Part shown: positions 31,080 through 40,607 of the stretch, in pieces
How the letters are laid out: the number at the start of each line of letters is the position of its first letter
Position numbering within the stretch: position 1 is the first letter of the stretch
From: Variovorax boronicumulans
GTDB taxonomy: Bacteria > Pseudomonadota > Gammaproteobacteria > Burkholderiales > Burkholderiaceae_C
NCBI RefSeq assembly: GCF_029892485.1
Contig: NZ_JARXVG010000002.1
Location: 124,001 to 188,000, forward strand
Length of the DNA: 64,000 bases
Direction of reading: 5' to 3'
Notes under the pieces: generated by a model
The model's input: the letters and a program-made list of their open reading frames with translations, nothing else
Told to the model about the DNA's origin: nothing
Database searches by the model: none
Translations under genes and position numbers: made by a program

Positions 31080-31991
31080 CTATGCAAGTGGCTGGTCGTG
31101 CAGGGCGGTCTCCGGCTCCCCCGCTTTCTGGGCCGCCTGCATGCGCTGGAGCAGGCTGTGGAGCATTTCCGTGGAGAGCCCGTGGATCACCAGCCGGTGC
31201 CCAGCCCGCAGGGTCGACAGGGGTACCAGCGGGTGCTTGTTGTTGACCAGGATCAGGTGCTCGGGCGCATTCAGGATGGTCGCGGTGTAAATACCGATGG
31301 TTTCGTCCAGTTGCAATGAATTGGCCGCGCGCCAGAAATCGTTGTCGGTCAGCATCAGCTGGTAGAGCGGCGTGAACAGCTCGATGGCGCTCTGCAGGTC
31401 GAGGAAATTGAGCTTCCCATCCGGCATGTCCTCCAGCCGCAACCCCGGCTCCTTGATCATCGAGAAATCGACCTCCTCCGCCTTGCACAGCGCCGTGCCC
31501 TTCTCGCGCAGCGCGGTGTTCAGGCGGATCACGAAGTTGAAGAGGTTCAGGTCGTGCTTCAGGAACATTTCGTCCTTCAGCGCGTCGATGTCCGCCGGTT
31601 CCAGCGGGTTGGTGGGCACGGGCGCGGGCGAATTGCGCCCGATGAAGGCCAGCACCTGCGATCCCAGGTGAAAGTGGCGAAGGATCAGCCAGTTCGCCTC
31701 CGGCGACACGAAGCGCTTGAGCCCCCAGGCCAGAAAGCGGTGCAGCAGCATCGAATGCGACCAGTTGCGCGGCACGAACACCTTCACGATCTGGATCAGG
31801 ATGATCGTGAGCCGCGCAATCGGCCGCAAAAAAGGCAGCAGGTACTGGCGCGAGCCCGAGCTCGAATCGGCAAGCCACGCCGACTTGACGTTGTCCGGCA
31901 GCGGCGTGCTCTGGTCGAGGTAGAGCGCGAGCCACGGGCTCGGGTCGCGATCGTCGTGCGTTTGCGTCAGGAATTCAGGCGTTCGGCTCAT
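31080..31991 (-). CDS. Uncharacterised 303-aa protein of the lipid operon
   Basis: Possibly a DUF6999-type protein, but I am not certain of the family. Hydrophobic or amphipathic stretches near residues 50-75 (LLPFLRPIARLTIILIQIVKVF) and 80-95 suggest membrane association. The middle contains WLILRHFHLGSQVLAFIGRNSP and a conserved-looking LFTPLYQLMLTDNDFWRAANSL. It overlaps the ketosynthase fusion gene by 4 nt, so it is translationally coupled to it and likely acts in the same pathway. Confidence 0.72.
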   Translation of the reverse strand: MSRTPEFLTQTHDDRDPSPWLALYLDQSTPLPDNVKSAWLADSSSGSRQYLLPFLRPIARLTIILIQIVKVFVPRNWSHSMLLHRFLAWGLKRFVSPEANWLILRHFHLGSQVLAFIGRNSPAPVPTNPLEPADIDALKDEMFLKHDLNLFNFVIRLNTALREKGTALCKAEEVDFSMIKEPGLRLEDMPDGKLNFLDLQSAIELFTPLYQLMLTDNDFWRAANSLQLDETIGIYTATILNAPEHLILVNNKHPLVPLSTLRAGHRLVIHGLSTEMLHSLLQRMQAAQKAGEPETALHDQPLA

Positions 31992-33946
31992 TGGAAACCT
32001 CCGCCTGCGGCTGCGGTATTCGCCTTGGGGCGGCCCGGCGGCTCATGGGGCATCCGCTCCGTGATGTGCTGGAACTGCATCAGGTACAGCGCGGCCGTGT
32101 GGCGCGCCGTGTCGATGATCTGGCGGGCCGCGCGGGCTTGCCCTTCCACGGCCATGACCATCTCGACCGCGGCGAGCCAGCGGTTCAGGTGGTTCTCGTC
32201 GTTGTGGCCGTGGTACTCGAGAAAGCGGAAGGCATCGGGCGGCAGCTTCACGCTCGCCTTGATGAGCGGCAGCAGCGCCGGCACGATGCGCTGGCCCGTG
32301 CCTTCGATGATGTAGATCGCGCCCAGCAGGCCGATCGGGTCGCGCGTGGCGGCCAGGCCGTGCAGGTAGGCGTTGAGCGCCTCGCCGCCGGGGTTGCGGC
32401 GCAGGTCGTCGATCTGCGCGACCGTGCCGCCGGCCTTCTGGTAGTCGCTGAAGAGGATGTTGAAGTCGTTCTGCTCCTCGCCCGCGTGCACGTCGATCAG
32501 CGAGGCCAGCATCTTGTACGGCCCGCTCAGCGAAGCAGCGCCTTCGCGCATCCACTTGCTGCCTTCGCGCACCTGCGGCACCCATTGCTCCATCCAGTTC
32601 AGGTAGTCGGGCAAGGCGAAGCGGCGCTCGCGGATCTGGCGGATCAGCGGCGTGCGCCAGACGCGGGAGCGGTAGTCGTGCCAGATGGCGGCCAGTTCCG
32701 TGAGCAGGGCGCCCAAGCCTTCAGGCGCGGCGGCTGGATCGTGCGGGGGCGCGATGACCAGATCGTCGTCCGGCACGGCGGCGCGGGGCGCCACCATTGC
32801 CACAGGCGCCGCATCGGTCGCCTCGACCTCGAGCAGCATGTACGCCGCCATGAAGCGCCCCGACTCGGGCACGTAGCAGAAGATCTGCTCGCCAGGCTTC
32901 AACGTCTTCGTATGAAGGAATTCGGCCAGCATGATGAGGATCGACGCCGCGCCCGTGTTGCCACGCCACGCGAGGTTGCTCCACCAGCGCTCGCGCGGAA
33001 TCGAGAGGTCGGCCTTGTTCATCAGGTCTTCGACGACCGGAATGAATTTTTCCGACGAGTAGTGGCACAGGAAGTGATCGACCCGCTTCGGATCGACCCA
33101 GCCGTCGCGCACCAGCCCCGCGTATTCGTGGATGCCGATGTCGAACAGGTGCGGCAGCAGGCGGATGTCCTGCCGCAGCGAGAGCGCGCCGGCGGCTTCG
33201 GCCTCGGCCCATGAGCCGAAGTCGAGGTGGCCGCGCGCGCGATCCTCGGTCAGGCCGAGCTGCATGCAGACGGGGTAGTCGCCCGAGAAAGCCCGCTGGT
33301 GCACCCACTTCAGTTTCAGACGTAGCCCGGGCGCACCGGCCAGCGCAGGTGAACCATCGGACAGCAGCAGCGCCCCTGCGCCATCGGACAGCATCCAGCG
33401 CAGGAAGTGCGAGTCGAAGTCGGTTTCATAGCCACGCGCCGCGAAGCGCGAGCGCTTGAAAAGACGCGACGGCATCTCGCTCGCCACCGCCATCGCCGAG
33501 CGATGTGCGCCCAGCTCGATGCCCTGCGCGGCCGTCTGGATTGCCGACACGCCGGCCGCGCAAATGCCATGCACCGAATGCGTCTCCATCGGCTGCGCGG
33601 CGAGCTCGCCCTGGATCATGTTCGCGAACCCCGGCATCAGCGTGTCGCCGCCCGAGGAGCCGCTGGCCAGCAGCGACACGCGCGAGAGTTCCGCGCCCCC
33701 GCGCTGCAGGCAATCGCGAATCGCACCGGCAGCAAGCTGCGCATTGGTGTGCTGCGTCACGCCTTCGGAATCGATGGCGTAGTGCCGCGTGAGGATGCCG
33801 TTCTCCGCGAGGATGCGCCGCTTGATGCGCTCGGACATGCGGTTGAGCGGCGCGATGTACGCGTCCATGCGGTCGTTGGGAATCGGCTCGCCCGGCATGA
33901 AATAGCCGGCGCTCTCGAGGTACACGCGTTGGAATGAAACAGGCAT
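31988..33946 (-). CDS. Fusion: KAS III-type beta-ketoacyl synthase + haem-oxygenase-like iron redox domain
   Basis: A 652-aa two-domain protein. Residues about 1-375 are a thiolase-fold synthase: nucleophile Cys129 in VHGICAAGVSA, His295 in HYSSEKF, and Asn330 in WRGNTGAASI, the Cys-His-Asn triad of FabH-like enzymes. Residues about 410-635 resemble the iron-containing redox family (PqqC/UndA-like helical scaffold) with candidate ligands His487 and Glu490 (DVHAGEEQND), Glu548 and the cluster His579/Asp583/His586 (EYHGHNDENH). The two activities would build a beta-keto or condensed acyl chain and then oxidise it. It is flanked by desaturase genes in one tight operon. Confidence 0.85.
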   Translation of the reverse strand: MPVSFQRVYLESAGYFMPGEPIPNDRMDAYIAPLNRMSERIKRRILAENGILTRHYAIDSEGVTQHTNAQLAAGAIRDCLQRGGAELSRVSLLASGSSGGDTLMPGFANMIQGELAAQPMETHSVHGICAAGVSAIQTAAQGIELGAHRSAMAVASEMPSRLFKRSRFAARGYETDFDSHFLRWMLSDGAGALLLSDGSPALAGAPGLRLKLKWVHQRAFSGDYPVCMQLGLTEDRARGHLDFGSWAEAEAAGALSLRQDIRLLPHLFDIGIHEYAGLVRDGWVDPKRVDHFLCHYSSEKFIPVVEDLMNKADLSIPRERWWSNLAWRGNTGAASILIMLAEFLHTKTLKPGEQIFCYVPESGRFMAAYMLLEVEATDAAPVAMVAPRAAVPDDDLVIAPPHDPAAAPEGLGALLTELAAIWHDYRSRVWRTPLIRQIRERRFALPDYLNWMEQWVPQVREGSKWMREGAASLSGPYKMLASLIDVHAGEEQNDFNILFSDYQKAGGTVAQIDDLRRNPGGEALNAYLHGLAATRDPIGLLGAIYIIEGTGQRIVPALLPLIKASVKLPPDAFRFLEYHGHNDENHLNRWLAAVEMVMAVEGQARAARQIIDTARHTAALYLMQFQHITERMPHEPPGRPKANTAAAGGGFQ

Positions 33947-33949
33947 GGT

Positions 33950-34891
33950 TCAGTGAGTGAAGGAATCGGGAGGCATCAGCGAGCGGCTGCGAAAACGCGG
34001 CCACACGGCCCCCAGCACGAAGACCCGCAGCATGTAGGGAACCAGCCCGCCCTCGTTGAGCACGGGATCGACCTGCGCGCGGTAGCGCGTGCGGTGCAGG
34101 TGCGTGAGCTCGGACCAATGGGCATGCGGGTTCTCGTGATGTGCGGTGTGCAGGCCGATGTTGAACAACAACGGGTTCACCAACCCTTCGAAATTGCGTG
34201 CGTAGTTCAGCCTGCCACCGGGGGTATCGCGCAGCGCCTCTTCGCGATAGGGCTTGCGGCCGTCGGCATGCGCGTGCTGCAGGTAGTTGGTCGCCAGCAG
34301 CCAGTGCAGGCCGTGCAGCTGCGGCACGATCACGAAGAGCAGGGCCTTCTGCCAATCGACGGCCAGCAGCACGGCCCAGCTTGCCAACCACAACACGTAC
34401 TGCGCGATGCAATAACGCCAGGCGCCGCGCCGGTGCGTCCGCAGCCGCGCGAGCCAGCCGACGAACACCGGCACCAGCACCCACACCGCCTGGAACGGAT
34501 GCAGCAGATAGCCCCAGAGGTGGTTGGTATCGCCACCGAAGCGGTAGGTGCGCGCCACGTCATTCGGCCCGTGCCGGTGGCGATGGTGATTGGCCACATG
34601 CGCGGGCCAGAACACGAAGGTCGGGTGGCCCTGCAGCAGCGTGATCCAGAAGTCCGTCAGCCGGTTCATGCGCCGCCCGCGCCACATGCGCAGGTGCACG
34701 TGGTTGTGGTGGATCACGCCGACGCCGAGCGTGAGGAACAGCATCAGCGCGTAGAGCAGCACGTCGAAGCCGTTCACCCACTGCCATGCGGCCAGGACCG
34801 GCAGCGCCATGAGGTACGCGAGGCTTTGCCAGTCGCGCCAATGACGAAGGCGCAGCAGGCCGCGCGACGACGCCTCAGGCGGGAGTGCCAT
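33950..34891 (-). CDS. Fatty acid desaturase family protein
   Basis: A 313-aa membrane di-iron enzyme with the three histidine boxes HHNHVH (61-66), HVANHHRHRH (98-107) and HTAHHENPH (248-256), and about four transmembrane segments. It would desaturate or hydroxylate an acyl chain. The start overlaps the sterol-desaturase-like gene by 17 nt, and the stop is 3 nt from the ketosynthase fusion. Confidence 0.9.
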   Translation of the reverse strand: MALPPEASSRGLLRLRHWRDWQSLAYLMALPVLAAWQWVNGFDVLLYALMLFLTLGVGVIHHNHVHLRMWRGRRMNRLTDFWITLLQGHPTFVFWPAHVANHHRHRHGPNDVARTYRFGGDTNHLWGYLLHPFQAVWVLVPVFVGWLARLRTHRRGAWRYCIAQYVLWLASWAVLLAVDWQKALLFVIVPQLHGLHWLLATNYLQHAHADGRKPYREEALRDTPGGRLNYARNFEGLVNPLLFNIGLHTAHHENPHAHWSELTHLHRTRYRAQVDPVLNEGGLVPYMLRVFVLGAVWPRFRSRSLMPPDSFTH

Positions 34892-35657
34892 GCCGCCGCG
34901 CCTCTTTGTCCCGGAAGGCCTGGAAGTGCGGCTCGGCCGCGTCCGCCGCGATGCGCGTCCTGAACAGCCGGTCCATGAAGGTGAACTGGAAGCCGTAGTT
35001 GCCGCTGTGGCAGGCGTGGTGCAAATGGTGCCGGCGGCTCGCCGCGAACCAGTGGCTGTACGACACGCCGGTGAAGAAGTCGTAGTTCGAGTGCCCCACG
35101 CAGTTGAAGAACAGGCTGAACACCGGCACCGCCGCCAGCGACCAGAAGCTGAAGTCGTGCACCACCATCGGCAGCAGGATCACGTTGCCGAGCATCAGTG
35201 CCTCGATCGGATGAAAGCTGTAGGTGGCCCACGGCGTGGTCACGAACGAGCGGTGATGCGGCCCGTGAAAACGGCGCAGCAGGCGCGTGTGCAGCAGGCG
35301 ATGGTTGATCCAGAAATGCACGTCGTTCCACACGGCGAGCACCAGGATCTCCACGGCAATCTGCCGCCATCCCGCATCCGCATCGAGCCGCGCCCAGCCC
35401 AGTTGCAGCAAGCCCCACGGAAACACCATGCCCAGCCCGAAGATCAGTACCGAGATGCCCGACTGCGAGAGCTCCCGCCGCAGTTGCCCCGGCTGCAGCG
35501 GCCGCGGATCGAGCACCCGCCCGATGCCCAGCGCCGGCAGCACCCGCTTCGTGAGAAGCCAGCTGATGGCACCGAAGCCGAGATAGATACCGCCAAAAAA
35601 AAGCACGCCCCACAGCATGACCTGCAGGGCGGGCAGTGAGGTGAAGGTCTGCGCCAT
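34875..35657 (-). CDS. Sterol desaturase / fatty acid hydroxylase superfamily protein
   Basis: A 260-aa membrane protein with the family's histidine motifs HFWINHRLLH, FHGPHH and the late HHLHHACHSGNYG. Members are di-iron hydroxylases or desaturases acting on lipids. Two or three transmembrane segments precede the first box. It starts 9 nt downstream of the PLD-family gene. With the neighbouring desaturase it gives this operon two separate membrane di-iron oxidations. Confidence 0.9.
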   Translation of the reverse strand: MAQTFTSLPALQVMLWGVLFFGGIYLGFGAISWLLTKRVLPALGIGRVLDPRPLQPGQLRRELSQSGISVLIFGLGMVFPWGLLQLGWARLDADAGWRQIAVEILVLAVWNDVHFWINHRLLHTRLLRRFHGPHHRSFVTTPWATYSFHPIEALMLGNVILLPMVVHDFSFWSLAAVPVFSLFFNCVGHSNYDFFTGVSYSHWFAASRRHHLHHACHSGNYGFQFTFMDRLFRTRIAADAAEPHFQAFRDKEARRHGTPA

Positions 35658-35666
35658 CCCCCGAGG

Positions 35667-37241
35667 CTACAGCAGCATTTCGGGAACGATGGGCGCGATG
35701 AGCATGTTGTAGAAGCGCTGGAAGAAGCCCGACTCGGGCTCGGAGGTCAGGATCACCTCCTTCTCGCCGTCGTTGGTAAGCCACTGCAGCGTGCCGGTGT
35801 CCTTGGCCAGCCGCAGCCGGTAGGAGTTCTGCAGCTTGCTGATGTTGATGATGCGCAGCATCTCGCGCGCCAGCTGCGGGCTGTCGACCACCAACCCCAT
35901 CTCGGTGTTCTGGCTGGCCGAGCGCGGGTCGAGGTTCATCGAGCCGATGAAGATGCGCGTCTTGTCGATGGCGGCGGTCTTGGCGTGCAACCGGCCGAGC
36001 GACTTGCCGAACATGCCGAAGCGCTCGCCCTTGCTGGTGCGCTGCGGGCTCAGCTCGTACAGGTCGGCGCCGCTTTGCAGCAGCCGCTCGCGGTAGCGCG
36101 CATAGCCGGTGTGCACCAGCGGCTCGTCGTTGGCCGCCAGCGAATTGGTCAGCAGCGTGAGCTTGACCTTGCGCTTGGCCAGGTCGTCGAAGGCCGCCAT
36201 GCCGCGCTCGCCCGGCACGAGGTAGGGCGAGGTCAGGTCGACCTCGGTCTTGGCGTCCATCAGGAGGCCCCAGACCTTCATCGTCACGCTGGTGGAGATA
36301 GCCTCTTCGGCCGTCATGGTCGCGGGCTTGGTCGGCGGGTCGGCGATGGCGCGCGCCTCGCCCCACAGCAGGCCCATGCGGCCGCCGTCGAGCTCTTCGG
36401 CGATCGGGCCATAGCCCAGGATGTCGGACGGCGGCAGCACAATCTTCGGCGGCGGCGCGGCCATGCCGATCCAGTCGTCGAACTCGGCGCTGCCGGGCAT
36501 GCGGCCGCCCTCGCCCTTCACGATGTCGGCAATGGGCCAGACCTGCACGCTGTTCCAGTAGGCGTCGAAGATCGATTCGAGCTGCGGCACCACCTTGCCG
36601 ACTACCAGCGCATCCATGTCGATGAAGTTCTGCGCCTCGCTCAGCACGAAATACTCGTCGGCGATGTTGCGCCCGCCGACCACCGCCATCACGCCGTCGG
36701 CGATGAAAAGCTTGTTGTGCATGCGGTGGTTGAGCCGCACGATCTCGAAGGGCGAGGCCGCGAAGCGCGAGAGAAAACCGTCGCGGCCGCAGCAGAAGGG
36801 GTTGTAGAGCCGCACCTGCACGTTCGGCGTTTCCGACAGCGCCAGCAGCAACTGCTGGCTCTTGACGGTGTAGAGGTCGTCCACCAGCACCCGCACCTTC
36901 ACGCCGCGCGCCGCAGCTTCTCGCAGGGTGCGCAGCAGCAGTCGGCCGACCGCGTCGTTCTCGAGCTGGTAGTACTGCACCACCAGCGACTGCTGGGCGC
37001 GCTGCGCGAGCTGGATGCGTGCGTCCAGCGAATACACGCCCAGCGGCATCAACCGGAAGCCCGAATGCTCGCCCGGCGGCGTGGAGGCGGCGGCAATCTT
37101 CGCGAGCTTGGTGGACGGATCGGCGGAGGCCGCGTGCTCGGCGGGCCTTTCCTGCGCCGGCGGCAGCGAGCTGCAGGCAGCGAGCGCCGCCAGCAGGAAG
37201 CCCGCGAGCGCGATGCGCAGAAATCGATCCCAGCCGTTCAT
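35667..37241 (-). CDS. Phospholipase D family lipoprotein (cardiolipin-synthase-like)
   Basis: A 524-aa protein with two HKD motifs: HNKLFIADGVMAVVGGRNI, and HAKTAAIDKTRIFIGSMNL followed by DPRS. A lipoprotein signal ends in LAAC at residue about 20. The start at 37241 follows AGAGGG by 9 nt. PLD-type enzymes hydrolyse or transfer phosphatidyl groups; cardiolipin synthase and other transphosphatidylases share this layout. As first gene of the lipid operon it could attach a head group to the product or remodel phospholipid. Confidence 0.9.
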   Translation of the reverse strand: MNGWDRFLRIALAGFLLAALAACSSLPPAQERPAEHAASADPSTKLAKIAAASTPPGEHSGFRLMPLGVYSLDARIQLAQRAQQSLVVQYYQLENDAVGRLLLRTLREAAARGVKVRVLVDDLYTVKSQQLLLALSETPNVQVRLYNPFCCGRDGFLSRFAASPFEIVRLNHRMHNKLFIADGVMAVVGGRNIADEYFVLSEAQNFIDMDALVVGKVVPQLESIFDAYWNSVQVWPIADIVKGEGGRMPGSAEFDDWIGMAAPPPKIVLPPSDILGYGPIAEELDGGRMGLLWGEARAIADPPTKPATMTAEEAISTSVTMKVWGLLMDAKTEVDLTSPYLVPGERGMAAFDDLAKRKVKLTLLTNSLAANDEPLVHTGYARYRERLLQSGADLYELSPQRTSKGERFGMFGKSLGRLHAKTAAIDKTRIFIGSMNLDPRSASQNTEMGLVVDSPQLAREMLRIINISKLQNSYRLRLAKDTGTLQWLTNDGEKEVILTSEPESGFFQRFYNMLIAPIVPEMLL

Positions 37242-37372
37242 GTCGTCGTTCCCTCTTTCTTTCTTCGTGTCACTGCAGCAGGTACGCTGGCCGGGGCCTG
37301 CCGGTTTCATCCGGCCCCTGCGGCGGGTGGTCCGCCCTAGAATTTCGCTCCACACCTGTCCGGAGTTACATC

Positions 37373-37936
37373 ATGGCCCGCCCGATCCTCTCACGCATCG
37401 CCCTGATGACGGCCGCCTTTGCGGCCCTTGCCCTCGCCCACCCTGCCTGGGCGGCCCTGGACATCGGCGACCCCGCGCCCAGGTTCACCGCCAACGCCGC
37501 GCTGGGCGGCAAGACCTTCCGCTATTCGCTGGCCGAGGCGCTGGCCAAGGGGCCGGTGGTGTTGTACTTCTTTCCCGCGGCCGATTCCAACGATTGCTCG
37601 ATCGAAGCCCACGCCTTCGCCGAGGCGGTCGACCAGTTCGCGGCATTGGGCGCCACGGTGATCGGCGTCTCTGCCGACGACATCGACACCCTGGCGAAGT
37701 TCTCGGTCAAGTCCTGCCAGAGCCGCTTTCCGGTGGCATCGGACGAAGCCAAGACCGTGATCAACGGCTTCGACGCGCTGATGCAGACCCGGCCGGACTT
37801 CGCCAACCGGCTGTCGTACGTGATTTCGCCGGACGGCAAGGTGGCCTACTACTACCAGAACCTGAATCCGGACAAGCATGTAGAGCGCATGCTGAATGCC
37901 GTGAAGGCGCTGCCAAAAGCCACGGCAGCGAAGTAA
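37373..37936 (+). CDS. Exported peroxiredoxin (AhpC/TSA, BCP-like)
   Basis: A 187-aa thioredoxin-fold peroxidase with signal peptide ending HPAWA-A (residue 27-28). The peroxidatic Cys75 sits in FFPAADSNDCSIEAHAF; a second Cys (KSCQSRFP) could be resolving. It reduces peroxides, here apparently in the periplasm. It is divergent from the lipid operon with 131 nt between starts, which must carry both promoters. Confidence 0.88.
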   Translation: MARPILSRIALMTAAFAALALAHPAWAALDIGDPAPRFTANAALGGKTFRYSLAEALAKGPVVLYFFPAADSNDCSIEAHAFAEAVDQFAALGATVIGVSADDIDTLAKFSVKSCQSRFPVASDEAKTVINGFDALMQTRPDFANRLSYVISPDGKVAYYYQNLNPDKHVERMLNAVKALPKATAAK

Positions 37937-37990
37937 GGCGAACCCGCCCCGGGCCACGGGTTGGGCGTGCATCGCGCAAAATCCCGCCCC

Positions 37991-39424
37991 ATGCAGCTCA
38001 ACTACATCGCCAACGCCGACGTCCCGTCCGCCTCCGGCCGCACCCTCCCCGTCATCGACCCCTCCGACGGCCAGCCCTTCGACGAAATCCAGCGCAGCAA
38101 CGCCGCCGACATCGACTCGGCCGTGCGCGCAGCGCGCGACTGCTTCGAGGGCGTGTGGCACAAGGTCAGCGCCGCCGATCGCAGCCGCCTGCTCTACAAG
38201 CTCTCGCTGAAGATCGCCGAGCACGTCGACGAGCTCGCGCTGATCGAGCAGCGCGACTGCGGCAAGCCGGTGAAGCAGGCGCGCGCCGATGCGGTGGCGC
38301 TGGTGCGCTACTTCGAGTTCTACGCCGGCGCCTGCGACAAGCTGCACGGCGAGACCATCCCCTACCAGGACGGCTACAGCGTCTTCACCTGGCGCGAGCC
38401 GCACGGCGTCACCGGGCACATCATTCCGTGGAACTACCCGATGCAGATTTTCGGGCGCAGCGTGGGCGGTGCGCTGGCGGCGGGCAACGTGTGCGTGGTG
38501 AAGCCGGCCGAGGATGCGTGCCTCTCGCTGATCCGCGTGGCGCAGCTGGCGGCCGAAGTCGGCTTTCCGGCCGGCGCGCTCAACATCGTGACAGGCTACG
38601 GCCATGAAGTGGGCGACGCGCTCGCGCGGCACGAAGGCATCGACCACATCAGCTTCACCGGCAGCCCAAAGATCGGCACGCTGATCCAGCAGGTGGCGGC
38701 CGAGCGGCATTGCCCGGTCACGCTCGAGCTGGGCGGCAAGAGCCCGCAGATCATCTTTGCCGACGCCGATCTCGATGCGGCCATTCCAGTGGTCATCAAC
38801 GCCATCGTGCAGAACGCCGGCCAGACCTGCTCGGCCGGCTCGCGCGTGCTGATCCAGCGCGCCATCTACGAGCCGTTGCTCGAGCGCCTCGGCCATGCTT
38901 TCGAAGCCCTGCGCGTGGGCCCGGCGGCCATGGACCTGGACGTGGGTCCGCTGATCCGCCAGACGCAGCAACAGCGCGTGTGGGACTTCCTGAGCGATGC
39001 GCAGCATGCCGGCATCCCGATGGTGGCGCAGGGCGTCGTCGTCGAGGAAGCGCCCGAGACGGGCTTCTACCAGGCGCCCACGCTGCTGCGCGACGTGCCA
39101 GTCGGCCACCGCCTGGCGCAGGAAGAGGTGTTCGGTCCGGTGCTCGCCGCGATGCAGTTCGCCGACGAAGACGAAGCGGTCGCCCTGGCCAACGCCACGC
39201 AGTTCGGCTTGGTTGCCGGTGTGTGGACCGCCGACGGTTCGCGCCAGTTCCGCATGGCCCGGCGCGTGCGCAGCGGGCAGGTGTTCATCAACAACTATGG
39301 CGCGGGCGGTGGGGTCGAATTGCCTTTCGGCGGTGTGAAGTCCTCGGGCTACGGACGTGAAAAGGGCTTCGAGGCGCTGTACGGCTTCACGACGCTGAAG
39401 ACCGTCGCCGTCAAGCACGGCTAG
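37991..39424 (+). CDS. Aldehyde dehydrogenase family protein
   Basis: A 477-aa NAD(P)-dependent enzyme with catalytic Cys280 (NAGQTCSAGSR), general base Glu246 (LELGGKSP), oxyanion Asn148 (IIPWNYPM) and the C-terminal PFGGVKSSGYGREKG. Substrate is unknown. It begins 54 nt after the peroxiredoxin gene; the pair may be co-transcribed. Confidence 0.93.
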   Translation: MQLNYIANADVPSASGRTLPVIDPSDGQPFDEIQRSNAADIDSAVRAARDCFEGVWHKVSAADRSRLLYKLSLKIAEHVDELALIEQRDCGKPVKQARADAVALVRYFEFYAGACDKLHGETIPYQDGYSVFTWREPHGVTGHIIPWNYPMQIFGRSVGGALAAGNVCVVKPAEDACLSLIRVAQLAAEVGFPAGALNIVTGYGHEVGDALARHEGIDHISFTGSPKIGTLIQQVAAERHCPVTLELGGKSPQIIFADADLDAAIPVVINAIVQNAGQTCSAGSRVLIQRAIYEPLLERLGHAFEALRVGPAAMDLDVGPLIRQTQQQRVWDFLSDAQHAGIPMVAQGVVVEEAPETGFYQAPTLLRDVPVGHRLAQEEVFGPVLAAMQFADEDEAVALANATQFGLVAGVWTADGSRQFRMARRVRSGQVFINNYGAGGGVELPFGGVKSSGYGREKGFEALYGFTTLKTVAVKHG

Positions 39425-39547
39425 CAATAGGCTCTCCCCCAGGCTACGCGCACTTCGTGTCGCTTCGCCAACCCCCTCGCCGGGGGCGACACCAGCGGCC
39501 CGGCAAAGCCGGTTCCACGGTGTCCCACGAAGGAGACAGGGAAAGTC

Positions 39548-40477
39548 TTACCCCAACGCTGTGTCCAACAGCATCATCAGGACGAAGCCGAGCATCAGCC
39601 CGCTGGTCGCAAAGGCTTCGTGCCCCTTGCGGTGCGACTCGGGAATGATCTCGTGGCTGATGACGAACAGCATCGCGCCCGCGGCAAAACCCAGCCCCCA
39701 GGGCAGCAGCAGCGCCGAATGGCCAACCACCGCCGCGCCCAGCACCGCGCCCAGCGGCTCGACCAGCCCCGACGCCATGCCGATCAGCACCGCGAACCAA
39801 CGCTTGTAGCCAGCTGCCAGCAACGCCACCGCGACGACCAGGCCCTCGGGCACGTCCTGGATCGCGATGCCGGTGGCCAGCGCATCGGCGCGCAGGCCGT
39901 TGTTGCCCGCATAGCCCACGCCGATGGCCAAGCCCTCCGGCACGTTGTGCAGCGCGATCGCGAACACGAAGAGCCACGTCCGCCGCAGTTGCCTGGCCGA
40001 CTGCCCTTCGCGCCCCTTGATGAAGTGCTCGTGCGGCAGCACGCGGTCCATCACCATGAGCACGAGGCCGCCCAGCAGGATGGCCGCGCCGATCACGCCG
40101 CCGGCCGCCCAATTGCCGCCGCCGAAGACGCCGATGTTCTTCGCCGCATCGAGCCCGGGAATGATCAGCGAGAACGCACAAGCGGCCAGCATCACGCCGG
40201 CGCCGAAACCGAACAACGTGTCCTGCAGCCGCTCGGGCAGCTTCTGCGAGAACACCACCGGCAGGGTGCCCAGCGCCGTGGCCAGCGCGGCCACCGAGCC
40301 GCCGAGCAAGGCGTTCCAGACCACCGGGTCGGCCCGCACGAACTCCCAGAACTGCGACACCAGCGCCAGCGCGCCGGACGCGACGATGGCCAGCCCGATC
40401 CATTCGCGCACGGAGGGCGTGGGCCGTGAGCGCGCCGATGCGCCCATGCCCTGAGGGTATTGCGGCTCGTCGTTCAT
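39548..40477 (-). CDS. ZIP family metal transporter
   Basis: A 309-aa membrane protein with eight or so helices. The metal-path motifs are HNVPEGLAIGVG and QDVPEGLVVAVAL in the two central helices, with a further HE pair in FVISHEIIPESHRKGHE and the histidine-bearing loop LPHEHFIKGREG. It imports Zn2+, Fe2+ or similar ions. A Fur-like site lies about 130 bp upstream. Confidence 0.9.
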   Translation of the reverse strand: MNDEPQYPQGMGASARSRPTPSVREWIGLAIVASGALALVSQFWEFVRADPVVWNALLGGSVAALATALGTLPVVFSQKLPERLQDTLFGFGAGVMLAACAFSLIIPGLDAAKNIGVFGGGNWAAGGVIGAAILLGGLVLMVMDRVLPHEHFIKGREGQSARQLRRTWLFVFAIALHNVPEGLAIGVGYAGNNGLRADALATGIAIQDVPEGLVVAVALLAAGYKRWFAVLIGMASGLVEPLGAVLGAAVVGHSALLLPWGLGFAAGAMLFVISHEIIPESHRKGHEAFATSGLMLGFVLMMLLDTALG

Positions 40478-40607
40478 GGCATGGCCGTCAGGCGCCGACG
40501 AGGGTCGAAGGCACGGGACAAGGCTGGCAGGGTGTATGGCACGGATGAAAAGCTCCTTGGTTGAAGAGCCCTTTGCGTCGTCGACGTGCTGCGTATTCAG
40601 GCGTACA

